Shown: positions 5,013-13,364, numbered from the stretch's first letter. The stretch: DNA of 24,050 bases from JANQRV01 sp964533785 (GCA_964533785.1 CAZHNG010000066.1:1-24050), one strand, 5' to 3'. Program-made: numbers and translations. The notes: generated by a model from the sequence alone, not told the origin.

Positions 5013-7394
5013 ATGAGTGAATTGACTGCCTCTTTTTCTGAAATCGGAATGGATGATGTTGCCAAAGTAGGAGGGAAAAATGCTTCGCTGGGGGAAATGT
5101 TTCAGCAACTGACAAGTAAGGGGATTAATATCCCGGATGGATTTGCCGTAACCTCCGAAGCCTATCGCCTTTTTTTGAAACACAATCAACTGGATCAGCA
5201 GATAGCAGATATCCTGGGATCATTAGATACCGATGAATTTTCCAACCTTACTGAAGTAGGGCCGAAAGTGCGGCAAGTGATCGGGCAAGGCGTTTTGCCG
5301 GAAGAGTTGAAGCGGGCCATCCTCGCTGCCTACAAGGAATTGCAGAATAAAAGCGAAGCGGACCTGACCGTGGCCGTTCGTAGTAGTGCTACGGCCGAAG
5401 ACCTGCCGGAAGCCAGTTTTGCCGGCCAGCAGGAAAGTTTTCTCAATATAAAAGGAGATGAGGCACTTTTACACGCCTGTCTCAAATGCTACGAATCCCT
5501 TTTCACTGATCGGGCGATCAAGTATCGGGTAGACAATGGCTTTGACCACATGGAGGTAGCGCTTTCCATTGGTGTGCAACAAATGGTTCGGTCCGACTTA
5601 AGCTGCGCGGGAGTTGGTTTTACTTTAGAACCCGAAAGCGGATTCAGGGATGTTATTATCCTCAATGGTGCCTGGGGCTTGGGAGAGAACGTGGTGAAGG
5701 GCAGGGTAGAACCGGATGAGTTCGTGGTGTTCAAACCGACGTTAAAAACGGGAAAACGCAGCGTGCTATCCAAACGCCTGGGAGCCAAAGAACAAACGAT
5801 GGTCTATACCGAGGAATCTTCTCTCGATGAAACGACTGTCAATATTGATACACCGACGGACAAAGCCCGGCAATTTATCCTGAACAATGCCGAGATTGAA
5901 CAATTGGCCAACTGGTCTTTGCTGATTGAAGAACACTACCAGATGCCGATGGATATTGAATGGGCTAAAGATGGTAAGAGTGAGAAGTTGTTCATCGTTC
6001 AGGCTCGCCCGGAAACGGTACACTCGACCAAAAAAACAAATACCTTTACTTTATACCAGTTAAAAGGCAAGAGTGAAGTATTGGCTTCCGGCTACGGATT
6101 GGGGAATAAGATTACCTCGGGTAAAGCCAGGATCCTGGATACGCCGGATGAGGCGCACAAACTGCATCGCGGCGAAGTGCTGGTGACGGATATTACCGAT
6201 CCGGACTGGGACCCCATTCTAAAAAAAGCGGCCGCCATTATTACTAACCGGGGAGGACGGACCAGCCACGCCGCTATCGTAGCTCGAGAACAAGGCGCTG
6301 TCGCCGTAGTAGGTGCAGGAAATGCTACGGAAAGGATCAAGGAAGGACAAATGGTAACGGTATCTTCGGCGGAAGGTAAAACCGGTTTTGTTTACGACGG
6401 ACAGTTGGAGTGGGAAGAAAAAGAAATTGATTTTGGTACCCTGCCGATGCCGAAGACCGAGGTGATGCTGATCCTCGGTGATCCCGAAAAAGCATTCCAG
6501 TACGCTATGTTACCCAATAATGGGATCGGGCTCATGCGGCTGGAGTTTATCATTGCCAATGCCATACAAACCCATCCGATGGCATTGATTGAGTTCGATT
6601 CGTTGAAAGACCCGAACGTCAAGCAGCAAATTGAAGCGCTCACTTACGGATATGACAGTAAACCCCAGTACTTCGTAGAGAAACTGGCACAAGCCGTGGG
6701 TACGATCGCTGCGGCCTTTTATCCCAAGGACGTAATCGTCCGGATGAGCGACTTCAAATCCAATGAATACGCTAATCTGTTGGGCGGGCAACAGTTTGAA
6801 CCCAAGGAAGAAAATCCCATGCTGGGTTTCCGGGGTGCTTCCAGGTATGACCACGACCTTTACCGGGAAGGATTTCGTTTGGAATGCGAAGCTATGAAGG
6901 TGGTGCGGCACGATATGGGCTTGAACAATGTCAAATTGATGATCCCTTTCTGCCGGACGGTAGAAGAAGGTAAACAGGTGGTTGAACTGATGGCGGGTTA
7001 CGGCCTTAAGAGCGGGGAAGAAGGACTGGAGATCTATACCATGATCGAGATCCCGAGTAATGTGATTTTGGCAGATGAATTTGCCAAAGTATTCGACGGG
7101 TTTTCGGTAGGAACGAACGACCTTACCCAGCTTACTTTGGGACTGGACAGAGATAACTCCTTGATCAGCGATATTTTTGATGAAAATAACCCTGCTATTA
7201 AGCGGTTTTTGTCCCAGGTAATTCAGTCGGCTAAGAAAAATAAGGTCAAAATCGGCTTGTGCGGACAGGCACCAAGCGACTTCCCTGAATTTGCCCAGTT
7301 TCTGGTAGAACAAGGCATCAACAGCATTTCTTTTAATGCGGATGCGTTGTTTGAGGGGATCAAGAATATAAATCTCGCGGAGAATAATAAATAG
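5013..7394 (+). CDS. ppsA: Phosphoenolpyruvate synthase (pyruvate, water dikinase)
   Basis: The enzyme converts pyruvate, ATP and water to PEP, AMP and phosphate, the entry step of gluconeogenesis, in the cytoplasm. At 793 residues it is full length (E. coli PpsA is 792). Domains in order: ATP-grasp PPDK N-terminal domain (from VGGKNASLGEM, with VRSSATAEDLPEASFAGQQE), the swivelling phospho-His domain GGRTSHAAIVARE with H419 as the phosphorylated residue, and the C-terminal PEP-binding TIM barrel with GTNDLTQLTLGLDRD and the catalytic Cys C750 in GLCGQAPS. The start is the first ATG of the conserved N-terminus. It stands alone, with an FNR-type palindrome upstream and a strong terminator downstream, so it is probably monocistronic. 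Confidence 0.96.
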   Translation: MSELTASFSEIGMDDVAKVGGKNASLGEMFQQLTSKGINIPDGFAVTSEAYRLFLKHNQLDQQIADILGSLDTDEFSNLTEVGPKVRQVIGQGVLPEELKRAILAAYKELQNKSEADLTVAVRSSATAEDLPEASFAGQQESFLNIKGDEALLHACLKCYESLFTDRAIKYRVDNGFDHMEVALSIGVQQMVRSDLSCAGVGFTLEPESGFRDVIILNGAWGLGENVVKGRVEPDEFVVFKPTLKTGKRSVLSKRLGAKEQTMVYTEESSLDETTVNIDTPTDKARQFILNNAEIEQLANWSLLIEEHYQMPMDIEWAKDGKSEKLFIVQARPETVHSTKKTNTFTLYQLKGKSEVLASGYGLGNKITSGKARILDTPDEAHKLHRGEVLVTDITDPDWDPILKKAAAIITNRGGRTSHAAIVAREQGAVAVVGAGNATERIKEGQMVTVSSAEGKTGFVYDGQLEWEEKEIDFGTLPMPKTEVMLILGDPEKAFQYAMLPNNGIGLMRLEFIIANAIQTHPMALIEFDSLKDPNVKQQIEALTYGYDSKPQYFVEKLAQAVGTIAAAFYPKDVIVRMSDFKSNEYANLLGGQQFEPKEENPMLGFRGASRYDHDLYREGFRLECEAMKVVRHDMGLNNVKLMIPFCRTVEEGKQVVELMAGYGLKSGEEGLEIYTMIEIPSNVILADEFAKVFDGFSVGTNDLTQLTLGLDRDNSLISDIFDENNPAIKRFLSQVIQSAKKNKVKIGLCGQAPSDFPEFAQFLVEQGINSISFNADALFEGIKNINLAENNK

Positions 7395-7402
7395 TAACCT
7401 AG

Positions 7403-7437
7403 AAGTTAGGAGGCACTTTCAAAGTGCCTCCTAACTT
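7403..7437 (+). terminator. Strong terminator hairpin after ppsA
   Basis: AAGTTAGGAGGCACTTT (7403-7419) and its exact complement (7421-7437) form a 17-bp stem starting 8 bp after the ppsA stop. The run CTTTGGTTTTC follows. The A/T at the stem base on both sides would let it work in either direction. Confidence 0.85.
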
Positions 7438-7445
7438 TGGTTTTC

Positions 7446-7490
7446 ACAAAACTAAACGAAATTCTTTTGATTTGCAGCAAGATCCTATTT
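7446..7490 (+). repeat. First copy of the duplicated pstS leader (45 bp)
   Basis: The 45 bp match 7777-7821 with about four differences. The second copy carries the 5' untranslated region and first codons of pstS. Read in the pstS frame, this copy gives M-I-C-S-K-I-L-F against M-I-C-S-R-I-L-F. The Ser codon differs only at the third base (AGC/AGT), and the next codon gives K instead of R. The frame then runs out of likeness to pstS. I infer a relic of a truncated pstS 5' end. Confidence 0.7.
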
Positions 7491-7512
7491 CCGTCCCCAA
7501 TATACACACCCA

Positions 7513-7540
7513 CGCGGAATAACATACCTAAGGCAGTCTG
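7513..7540. repeat. Short dispersed repeat, copy 1
   Basis: CGCGGAATAACAT, two variable bases, then CTAAGGCA recurs at 11214-11243 after pstB. Neither copy is in a credible gene. In the second copy, but not here, the unit is closed by ATTCCGCG to make a hairpin. Confidence 0.55.
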
Positions 7541-7603
7541 AAATGCTACGCAACGATACTTCGGCTTAATGTCTATTTGATCAAGCAATTCTAGTCAGGC
7601 TTT

Positions 7604-7687
7604 CCCTGAAAATTAAGAGAAAAGTTGCGTAAAAAACAAAATTCCAAATCTATACCCTGTAAAGAGGATGCCTCTTAATTTTAAGGG
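7604..7687. repeat. Inverted repeat with 16-bp arms upstream of the pst promoter
   Basis: CCCTGAAAATTAAGAG (7604-7619) pairs with CTCTTAATTTTAAGGG (7672-7687) with one mismatch across a 52-nt spacer. It lies in the 403-bp non-coding stretch between ppsA and pstS. That stretch also holds the ppsA terminator, two dispersed-repeat copies and the pst promoter, and no gene. Confidence 0.55.
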
Positions 7688-7730
7688 ATACCTTACCCAA
7701 GGTTATTTATTTATTAAGTTTTGGATTCCG

Positions 7731-7763
7731 CTTGGTCACACTGACCAGTGATGCTTAAATTTG
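7731..7763 (+). promoter_or_regulatory. Bacteroidota-type promoter of the pst operon with overlapping operator palindrome
   Basis: CTTG (7731-7734) and TAAATTTG (7756-7763) lie 21 bp apart. This matches the -33 TTTG and -7 TAnnTTTG pattern of the Bacteroidota primary sigma factor, with an exact -7 box. Transcription would start near 7769, about 28 nt before the proposed pstS start. The palindrome TGGTCA-CAC-TGACCA (7733-7747) overlaps the -33 box and is a good candidate regulator site. The regulator is unknown; phosphate control is a guess from the operon. Confidence 0.5.
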
Positions 7764-7776
7764 AATACTTTGATTT

Positions 7777-7821
7777 ACAAAACTTAACGAAATTCTTTTG
7801 ATTTGCAGTAGGATCCTATTT
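7777..7821 (+). repeat. Second copy of the duplicated pstS leader (45 bp)
   Basis: This is the copy that contains the start of pstS. It matches 7446-7490 over acgaaattcttttgatttgc and flanking bases. The two copies are 331 bp apart. Confidence 0.7.
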
Positions 7822-8712
7822 CAGCTCACCCGGAAGGGGCTTTTGGCACTTCTTTTTATGTGCTTGTTATCTTGTAGTTTTCGAGACGTTGAAACCATAG
7901 TCATCAGGGGGTCGGATACGGAAGTGAATTTGGTGCTTCGGTTGGCCGAGACCTTTATGGATGAGGACCCTGACATTTCTATTGCAGTGACGGGCGGAGG
8001 TTCCGGTACCGGTATTGCAGCTCTCATCAATAAGAAGACGGATATTGCCAATTCTTCACGTGAATTTAAGCCCTCGGAGTTGGAATTAGCGAGAGAACGA
8101 GGTGTTGATGTGGTGCCCATTATTTTTGCCGTTGATGCGCTTACCTTCGTCGTTAATGATGCGCTTACCGTAGATGCGCTCACCCTGGATGAAATTAAGG
8201 CCATTTACACCGGAGAAATTACAAATTGGTCGACGCTGGGAGGCCAGGATCTTCCCATTTCATTGTATGGTCGCCAAGCAAACTCCGGTACCTTTGTTTA
8301 TATCCAAAAGAATATTTTACAAGCAGATTACTCCGATCAGATGAAGCAGATGAACGGTACTTCACAGATCATTGAAAGTATTAAAAATGATCCGGCGGGT
8401 ATCGGTTACGTGGGTATCGGCTATATAGTCGATAAGGAAGGGAAGGTGACGGAAGGCATAAAAATTCTCGATATTAAAGTGCAGGATAGTGCTGAAGCGG
8501 TCTCTCCTTTAAAATTTTCTAACATTACGGATGGCACTTACCCGATCGTACGTCCTCTTTATCAGTATCTGGACGGACAACCGACCGGAAAACTAAAGGA
8601 ATTTTTGTTGTATGAACTGAGCGACGAAGGACAGGAAATCATTTCCGACGGTGGTTATTTCCCCATTACTAAAGCCTATCGGCAACAAAATGAAAAATAC
8701 CTGGGTCAATGA
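7798..8712 (+). CDS. pstS: Phosphate-binding lipoprotein of the PstSCAB transporter
   Basis: This is the substrate-binding protein of the high-affinity phosphate ABC transporter. It has a charged start (LTRKG), a hydrophobic stretch (LLALLFMCLLS) and a lipobox LLSC with Cys 26, so it is probably lipid-anchored. The mature part has the PstS-type fold: IRGSDTEVNL at the first strand, GGGSGTGIAAL as the anion-binding turn, EIKAIYTGEITNWSTLGG, and GRQANSGTFVYIQ as the second phosphate-binding loop, ending near GGYFPI. At 304 residues it is normal for Bacteroidota PstS. No ATG or GTG gives a full signal peptide; TTG 7798 is the best start, with ATT 7792 as an alternative. Its stop overlaps the pstC start (ATGA). 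It heads the operon. Confidence 0.9.
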   Translation: MICSRILFQLTRKGLLALLFMCLLSCSFRDVETIVIRGSDTEVNLVLRLAETFMDEDPDISIAVTGGGSGTGIAALINKKTDIANSSREFKPSELELARERGVDVVPIIFAVDALTFVVNDALTVDALTLDEIKAIYTGEITNWSTLGGQDLPISLYGRQANSGTFVYIQKNILQADYSDQMKQMNGTSQIIESIKNDPAGIGYVGIGYIVDKEGKVTEGIKILDIKVQDSAEAVSPLKFSNITDGTYPIVRPLYQYLDGQPTGKLKEFLLYELSDEGQEIISDGGYFPITKAYRQQNEKYLGQ

Positions 8713-9584
8713 ATAGGAATAGGGTCGACAATTTAGTGAAGTATATTTTCCTTTTAGCGGGCTACATGGCGGTGTTCGTATTATTTGGGATCTTTCTCAT
8801 GCTATTGGGAAACGGGTTGCTGGCTTTCAATGATATTGATATCGTGGAGTTCTTCTTTTCGTCTAGCTGGTCGCCAGGATCTTATGAAGAGCCGCGCTTC
8901 GGAATTTTATCAATGGTGGTGAGCTCAGTGCTGGTGACGATCCTGGCCATGATCATTGCGGTTCCGATCGGGGTGGGTGCGGCCGCATATTTGTCGGAAT
9001 TTGCTCCTAAAAGCGTAGAGCGTATCGTAAAGCCGGCTATAGAAATGTTAGCGGCTATTCCTTCCGTCACCATTGGTTTTTTGGGCATCGTGTTATTAGG
9101 ACCGATACTGTCGAGTTTATTCGGGACGACGAATGGGCTGAATGCGCTAAATGGTGCTATTTTACTGGCCGTAATGGCCTTGCCGACGATCATTTCCATT
9201 TCCGAAGATGCTATGTTGGCGGTTCCTAATACTTATAAAGAAGCTTCCCTTGCCATTGGCGCTAACAAATGGGAAACCCTGGCCAAAGTGATCATTCCCG
9301 CGAGTTCGTCCGGGATCATTGCTTCGATCATGCTGGGCATGGGACGGGTGATCGGTGAGACGATGGCCGTATTAATGGCAACCGGAAATGCAGCCGCCAT
9401 GCCCGACAGTATTTTTAGTCCCGTACAACCCCTCACGGCGACCATTGCGATCGAAATGGGGGAGGTACCCTACAATACCCCTCACTATTATAGTTTATTT
9501 GCGTTGGGTGTAATATTGTTTTTGATCACTTTAGCGATCAATATTGCTGCTGATAAGATCACAGCCAATTTTCAAGTAAAATAA
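8709..9584 (+). CDS. pstC: Phosphate ABC transporter permease PstC
   Basis: This inner-membrane permease forms the phosphate channel with PstA. It has 291 residues and about six membrane segments, beginning with YIFLLAGYMAVFVLFGIFLMLL. The family signatures are FGILSMVVSSVLVT and the EAA-type cytoplasmic loop KEASLAIGANKWETLAKVIIP, which contacts the ATPase, followed by GMGRVIGETMAVLMATGNA. The ATG overlaps the pstS stop by 4 nt, so translation is probably coupled. The gene follows pstS and precedes pstA in the standard order. Confidence 0.95.
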   Translation: MNRNRVDNLVKYIFLLAGYMAVFVLFGIFLMLLGNGLLAFNDIDIVEFFFSSSWSPGSYEEPRFGILSMVVSSVLVTILAMIIAVPIGVGAAAYLSEFAPKSVERIVKPAIEMLAAIPSVTIGFLGIVLLGPILSSLFGTTNGLNALNGAILLAVMALPTIISISEDAMLAVPNTYKEASLAIGANKWETLAKVIIPASSSGIIASIMLGMGRVIGETMAVLMATGNAAAMPDSIFSPVQPLTATIAIEMGEVPYNTPHYYSLFALGVILFLITLAINIAADKITANFQVK

Positions 9585-9598
9585 AAGAAGATTGGAGT

Positions 9599-10444
9599 AT
9601 GAGTAAACAAATAAAATTGGCGATCGGGGTCGGGATCATTCTCCTTTGCACCATCATTAGCATTGGCGCTTTGGGAATTATCCTGATCGATATTTTTTCC
9701 AAAGGAGCTTCTAGTTTGAGCTGGGAATTTATAAGCGGTTACCCGAAAAACGGTATGACGGAAGGCGGGATTCTTCCTGCTGTTGTCGGAACAGCTTTGG
9801 TTACCGTAATAACGGCTATTTTCGCCGTTCCGTTGGGCATCGCCGCTGCCATTTATCTGAATGAATATGCGAGTGATGCCTGGACGACCCGGTTGATCCG
9901 AGCCTCTATCAGGAATTTGGCAGGAGTTCCTTCTATTGTTTTTGGATTATTCGGGGTTGCCCTGTTTGTACAGGCATTTCACATGGGCACTTCCCTGCTG
10001 GCTTCGGGGTTAACGCTTGGATTAATGTCGCTTCCTTACATCATAACGACTACCGAAGAAGCATTGAAAACGGTGCCGGTGGGCATTAAGGAAGGCTCTA
10101 TTGCCCTCGGAGCTACAAAATGGGAAACGATTTACAAAGTGATCCTGCCGGTTGCTACGCCCGGCATCATCACGGGGATCATTCTGGCTTTATCCAGAGC
10201 GGCCGGCGAAACAGCACCGATCTTATTTACCGGGGTCTTTTTTTACCAACGCTATTTACCGTCTTCCGTTTTTGATGAATTCATGGCTTTGCCTTACCAC
10301 CTTTTCATTTTGTCTACCCAGCATCACGACATTGAAGGGGTAAGGCCCTTGGCTTACGGTACTGCTCTGGTATTGTTGGTTTTAGTATTTGCATTAAATT
10401 TTGTGGCCTTTTATATACGGGCAAAGTATAGACGTCCATTTTAA
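9599..10444 (+). CDS. pstA: Phosphate ABC transporter permease PstA
   Basis: This is the second permease of the transporter, 281 residues with about six membrane segments. Recognisable parts are GGILPAVVGTALVTVITAIF, the ATPase-contacting loop KEGSIALGATKWETIYKVILP, and ALSRAAGETAPILFTG, which is typical of PstA. The start ATG at 9599 has a good Shine-Dalgarno (TTGGAG) just upstream, unusual for this genome. It lies 14 nt after pstC and 9 nt before pstB. Confidence 0.95.
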   Translation: MSKQIKLAIGVGIILLCTIISIGALGIILIDIFSKGASSLSWEFISGYPKNGMTEGGILPAVVGTALVTVITAIFAVPLGIAAAIYLNEYASDAWTTRLIRASIRNLAGVPSIVFGLFGVALFVQAFHMGTSLLASGLTLGLMSLPYIITTTEEALKTVPVGIKEGSIALGATKWETIYKVILPVATPGIITGIILALSRAAGETAPILFTGVFFYQRYLPSSVFDEFMALPYHLFILSTQHHDIEGVRPLAYGTALVLLVLVFALNFVAFYIRAKYRRPF

Positions 10445-10453
10445 AGATCAGAT

Positions 10454-11206
10454 ATGAGTAAAATAAAAATCGAGGAGATCTCACTTGCTTTTGGCACGAA
10501 GAAAGTTTTAAACAACATTAGTCTGGGAATTGCGCCGAATTCTATCGTAGCCCTGATCGGACCTTCGGGTTGCGGTAAATCCACTTTGTTGCGCTGTATC
10601 AACCGTATGCACGATACCAATAGTGACGCCAATATAACGGGAACCGTATACTTGGATGGAGAAAATATTTACGCAAAAAATACCGATGCCACGGCCGTGC
10701 GCGGACGCATCGGTATGGTTTTTCAGAAACCCAATCCCTTCCCTAAATCAGTGGAGGATAATATTGCTTACGGACTGAAGATCAATGGTATGCGCAGCCG
10801 CAAACAAATTCAACAAAAGGTAGAAGAAAGCCTGAAAGACAGTTTCCTTTGGGAAGAAGTACAGGATAAGTTAAAACAATCGGCCCTTTCTCTATCAGGC
10901 GGCCAGCAACAGCGTTTGTGTATTGCAAGGTGCATTGCCGTCTCTCCGGAAGTGATTTTAATGGATGAACCAACTTCTGCCCTCGACCCCATCGCCACCC
11001 AGAAAATTGAAAACCTGATCCTAAAGCTCAAAGAAGATTATACCATCATTATCGTTACCCACAACATGCAACAGGCACAGCGAATAGCCGATAAAATTGC
11101 CATGTTGTATTTAGGGGATCTTATTGAATATACCGAAACGGAGGAGTTCTTTTCAAACCCTCAACATGAATTGGCGAAAAAGTACGTAAGTGGGGAGTTT
11201 GGATGA
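10454..11206 (+). CDS. pstB: Phosphate ABC transporter ATP-binding protein PstB
   Basis: This is the cytoplasmic ATPase that powers phosphate import. It has 250 residues, typical for PstB. Motifs are Walker A GPSGCGKST (36-44), Q-loop Q91, signature LSGGQQQ (147-153), Walker B VILMDE (167-172), D-loop SALD and the switch His H203 in VTHNMQQAQR. PstB features include RMHDTN after Walker A and VFQKPNPFPKSVEDNIAYG. It is the last gene of the operon here. The phoU gene that commonly follows is absent, and the next 261 bp are non-coding. Confidence 0.96.
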   Translation: MSKIKIEEISLAFGTKKVLNNISLGIAPNSIVALIGPSGCGKSTLLRCINRMHDTNSDANITGTVYLDGENIYAKNTDATAVRGRIGMVFQKPNPFPKSVEDNIAYGLKINGMRSRKQIQQKVEESLKDSFLWEEVQDKLKQSALSLSGGQQQRLCIARCIAVSPEVILMDEPTSALDPIATQKIENLILKLKEDYTIIIVTHNMQQAQRIADKIAMLYLGDLIEYTETEEFFSNPQHELAKKYVSGEFG

Positions 11207-11213
11207 TTTTGAG

Positions 11214-11251
11214 CGCGGAATAACATGTCTAAGGCAATCAGGAATTCCGCG
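11214..11251. repeat. Short dispersed repeat, copy 2, closed into a hairpin
   Basis: CGCGGAAT (11214-11221) and ATTCCGCG (11244-11251) form an 8-bp stem starting 8 bp after the pstB stop. The loop carries aacat..ctaaggca, shared with 7513-7535. It could serve as a terminator for pstB, but no T-run follows. Confidence 0.5.
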
Positions 11252-11300
11252 GTACAAGCCAGCTATCCCAAATTAGAAATTGCTGTTCGGTTACCAATTC

Positions 11301-11344
11301 CAGTAATATTTATAAAAAAGTCAGCGTAAGTAAGCATCCAAAAT
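11301..11344. repeat. Short dispersed repeat related to 4851-4886
   Basis: The sequence agta..atatt, then taaaaaagtcagc, then atccaaaat is shared with 4851-4886. Ten extra bases (gtaagtaagc) sit between the last two parts here. The copies lie in non-coding or decayed sequence. The rest of 11252-11467 holds no gene and no clear promoter match. Confidence 0.4.
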
Positions 11345-11467
11345 GGATAGTGATTAATCTCACTTTTTTCGTGATAAATATCAGTGATAGCCTTGTGAAT
11401 TTCTACTATTTAGTGTAGGAATTGGATCGGTATCCCATATACTAAAAAGAATCGAAAATAATCCATC

Positions 11468-12571
11468 ATGATGCGTTACGTATTCATTATTCTTTTGATC
11501 CTGCACGGCATGCTTCACTTGTTAGGCTTTTTCAAAGCTTTTCAAATCGGCGATGTATCCCAGCTTAAAGCTGATATATCCAAACCAGTAGGCCTATTGT
11601 GGTTGGTTACGGCGGCACTTTTCATCATTACCGCTTTTTTGTTCCTGATGGGCAATAAATGGTGGTGGTTATGGTCATTGATCGCCCTTGTACTTTCACA
11701 GGTCATTGTTCTTTTCGCCTGGCAGGATGCCAAGTACGGCACCATTTTAAACATGCTGATTTTGGTGGTGACCGTCGTTGGTTACGGCGGCTGGCAGTTT
11801 GAACGTACGTTTCAACAAGACGTAGCAGTCAGTCTGGACAGAAGCCGGCCACTGGAAACCGGAACGCTTACTGAAAAAGACCTCGAACGATTGCCGGAAC
11901 CCGTAAAACGTTACCTGCGTTACGTCGGGGCCGTAGGAAAACCCAAAGTGAAGAACTTTAAAGTGGTCTTCGAAGGTGAAATGAGAAACAAAGGGCAAGA
12001 CTGGTTTCCCTTTACCTCTAAACAATATAATTTCATGGATCGGCCCGAACGCTTCTTCTTCATGGAAGCGACCATAAAAGGCTTGCCTACCGATGGATAT
12101 CACCTTTACCACGGAGAAGAAGCCGGTATGAAGATCAAGTTATTGTCACTACTGCCCGTGGTCGATATGGCAAATGCAGATTTATTTCGGGCAGAAACGG
12201 TCACCGTTTTCAATGATATGTGCCTGATGGCACCAGCCACTTTAATTGATGAGCGGATCGAGTGGGAGTCCATAGATTCGGTTTCGGCCAAAGCGATTTT
12301 TACCAATCAGCCGGCTCGTATTACGGCAGAACTTCGCTTTAATGAGGAAGGACAACTCATCAATTTCATTTCGGATGACCGGGGAGCGCTGACGGATGGA
12401 GAGCTCAAAAACTACCGCTTTACCACTCCGGTTGGTGATTATAAAGATTTTAACGGTTATAATTTGCCGAGTTACGGAGAAGCAGTGTGGCATTATCCGG
12501 AAGAAGAATTTGTTTACGGCAAGTTCAATTTTAAAAGTGTGGAGTACAATGTAACGGAGTATGAAGACTAG
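11468..12571 (+). CDS. Membrane protein of the DUF6544 type
   Basis: This 367-residue protein has four N-terminal membrane segments (about residues 3-25, 41-62, 64-83 and 88-107). They include the RYVFIILLILHGMLHLLGFFKAF start that is typical of a Bacteroidota family I recall as DUF6544. A soluble domain follows from about residue 125 (LERLPEPVKRYLRYVGAVG). It is rich in beta strands, with conserved-looking FKVVFEGEMR and GDYKDFNGYNLPSYGEAVW, and resembles a lipid- or lipocalin-like beta sheet. Function is unknown. ATG 11468 is followed directly by another ATG. The gene overlaps the next by 11 nt, so the two are co-translated. Confidence 0.75.
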   Translation: MMRYVFIILLILHGMLHLLGFFKAFQIGDVSQLKADISKPVGLLWLVTAALFIITAFLFLMGNKWWWLWSLIALVLSQVIVLFAWQDAKYGTILNMLILVVTVVGYGGWQFERTFQQDVAVSLDRSRPLETGTLTEKDLERLPEPVKRYLRYVGAVGKPKVKNFKVVFEGEMRNKGQDWFPFTSKQYNFMDRPERFFFMEATIKGLPTDGYHLYHGEEAGMKIKLLSLLPVVDMANADLFRAETVTVFNDMCLMAPATLIDERIEWESIDSVSAKAIFTNQPARITAELRFNEEGQLINFISDDRGALTDGELKNYRFTTPVGDYKDFNGYNLPSYGEAVWHYPEEEFVYGKFNFKSVEYNVTEYED

Positions 12572-13364
12572 TTTCGTTCTTTCGCTAATCGTAAGTTTGT
12601 TGGCGGCACTGACTGCGGCTGCGGGGCTTCTTTGGCCAGGCTTTTACCAGGATAACGATTTTGTCCGGATGGCTTGGTACGGTAATGACTGGGTTACCTT
12701 GGTAATCGTGATACCGTCTTTTTGGATAAGCTTGTATTTTTCCAAGCAAGGTGCCGTTTGGGCGGAACTCATTTGGATGGGCTTATTGGGATACTTGTTC
12801 TATAATTATGCTTTTTATTTATTCGGTGCCAGGTTCAATGTATTTTTCTTGAGTTATGTAGCTATACTATCACTTTCTGCTTTTGGACTGATAAGCGGCC
12901 TACCGGTATTGTTGGAAAAGATCCGGCCTTATTCGATCAAATCTAAAGGCTGGGTGATCGGATATTTGGTTTTAATCGCCGGAATACTTTGTATGGTGGA
13001 AATTCCTCCTTCCTTGAATTACCTTACAACGGGCACCATCCCACAGATTGTCGAATCTTCGCAACATCCAACGAGTGTTGTTTTTGCTTTGGATCTGTCC
13101 ATCGTGGTTCCCCTATCTGTTTTGGCTGCTATACTGTTTGTGCGGAGCACTCGCTGGGGATTGGTGCTGACGGCTATCATGTTGGTGAAAGGGGCGACCT
13201 ACGGCTTGGTACTGGTGGTTAACACGTTATTAATGAGATTTAGGGGGATTGCGGATGATCCGTTACTGCCTTTTTACGGCTTTGTGGCATTGGGTGGTTT
13301 GGCGGGGTTAGTTTGGTTATTGGGAGAATACAAAAACGAAAGTCAATACTTTGAAAGTTTATGA
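12561..13364 (+). CDS. Polytopic membrane protein, unrecognised
   Basis: This 267-residue protein is largely hydrophobic with seven or eight predicted membrane segments, among them SFVLSLIVSLLAALTAAAGL, TLVIVIPSFWISLYF, WVIGYLVLIAGILCM and LPFYGFVALGGLAGLVWLLG. It has no charged catalytic motif that I can name. The start ATG lies inside the end of the DUF6544-type gene (11-nt overlap), and a terminator follows 30 bp after the stop, so the pair forms a two-gene operon. It may be a partner of the upstream protein, but this rests only on position. Confidence 0.75.
   Translation: MKTSFVLSLIVSLLAALTAAAGLLWPGFYQDNDFVRMAWYGNDWVTLVIVIPSFWISLYFSKQGAVWAELIWMGLLGYLFYNYAFYLFGARFNVFFLSYVAILSLSAFGLISGLPVLLEKIRPYSIKSKGWVIGYLVLIAGILCMVEIPPSLNYLTTGTIPQIVESSQHPTSVVFALDLSIVVPLSVLAAILFVRSTRWGLVLTAIMLVKGATYGLVLVVNTLLMRFRGIADDPLLPFYGFVALGGLAGLVWLLGEYKNESQYFESL

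Noticed and set aside
6510..7313. A 267-residue minus-strand open frame inside ppsA
   Set aside because: It is the antisense shadow of a well-conserved enzyme; no domain is recognisable.
7406..7588. A 60-residue minus-strand frame between ppsA and pstS
   Set aside because: It covers the ppsA terminator and two dispersed repeats, so coding is unlikely, although FQTALGMLFRVGVYIGDGNR reads smoothly.
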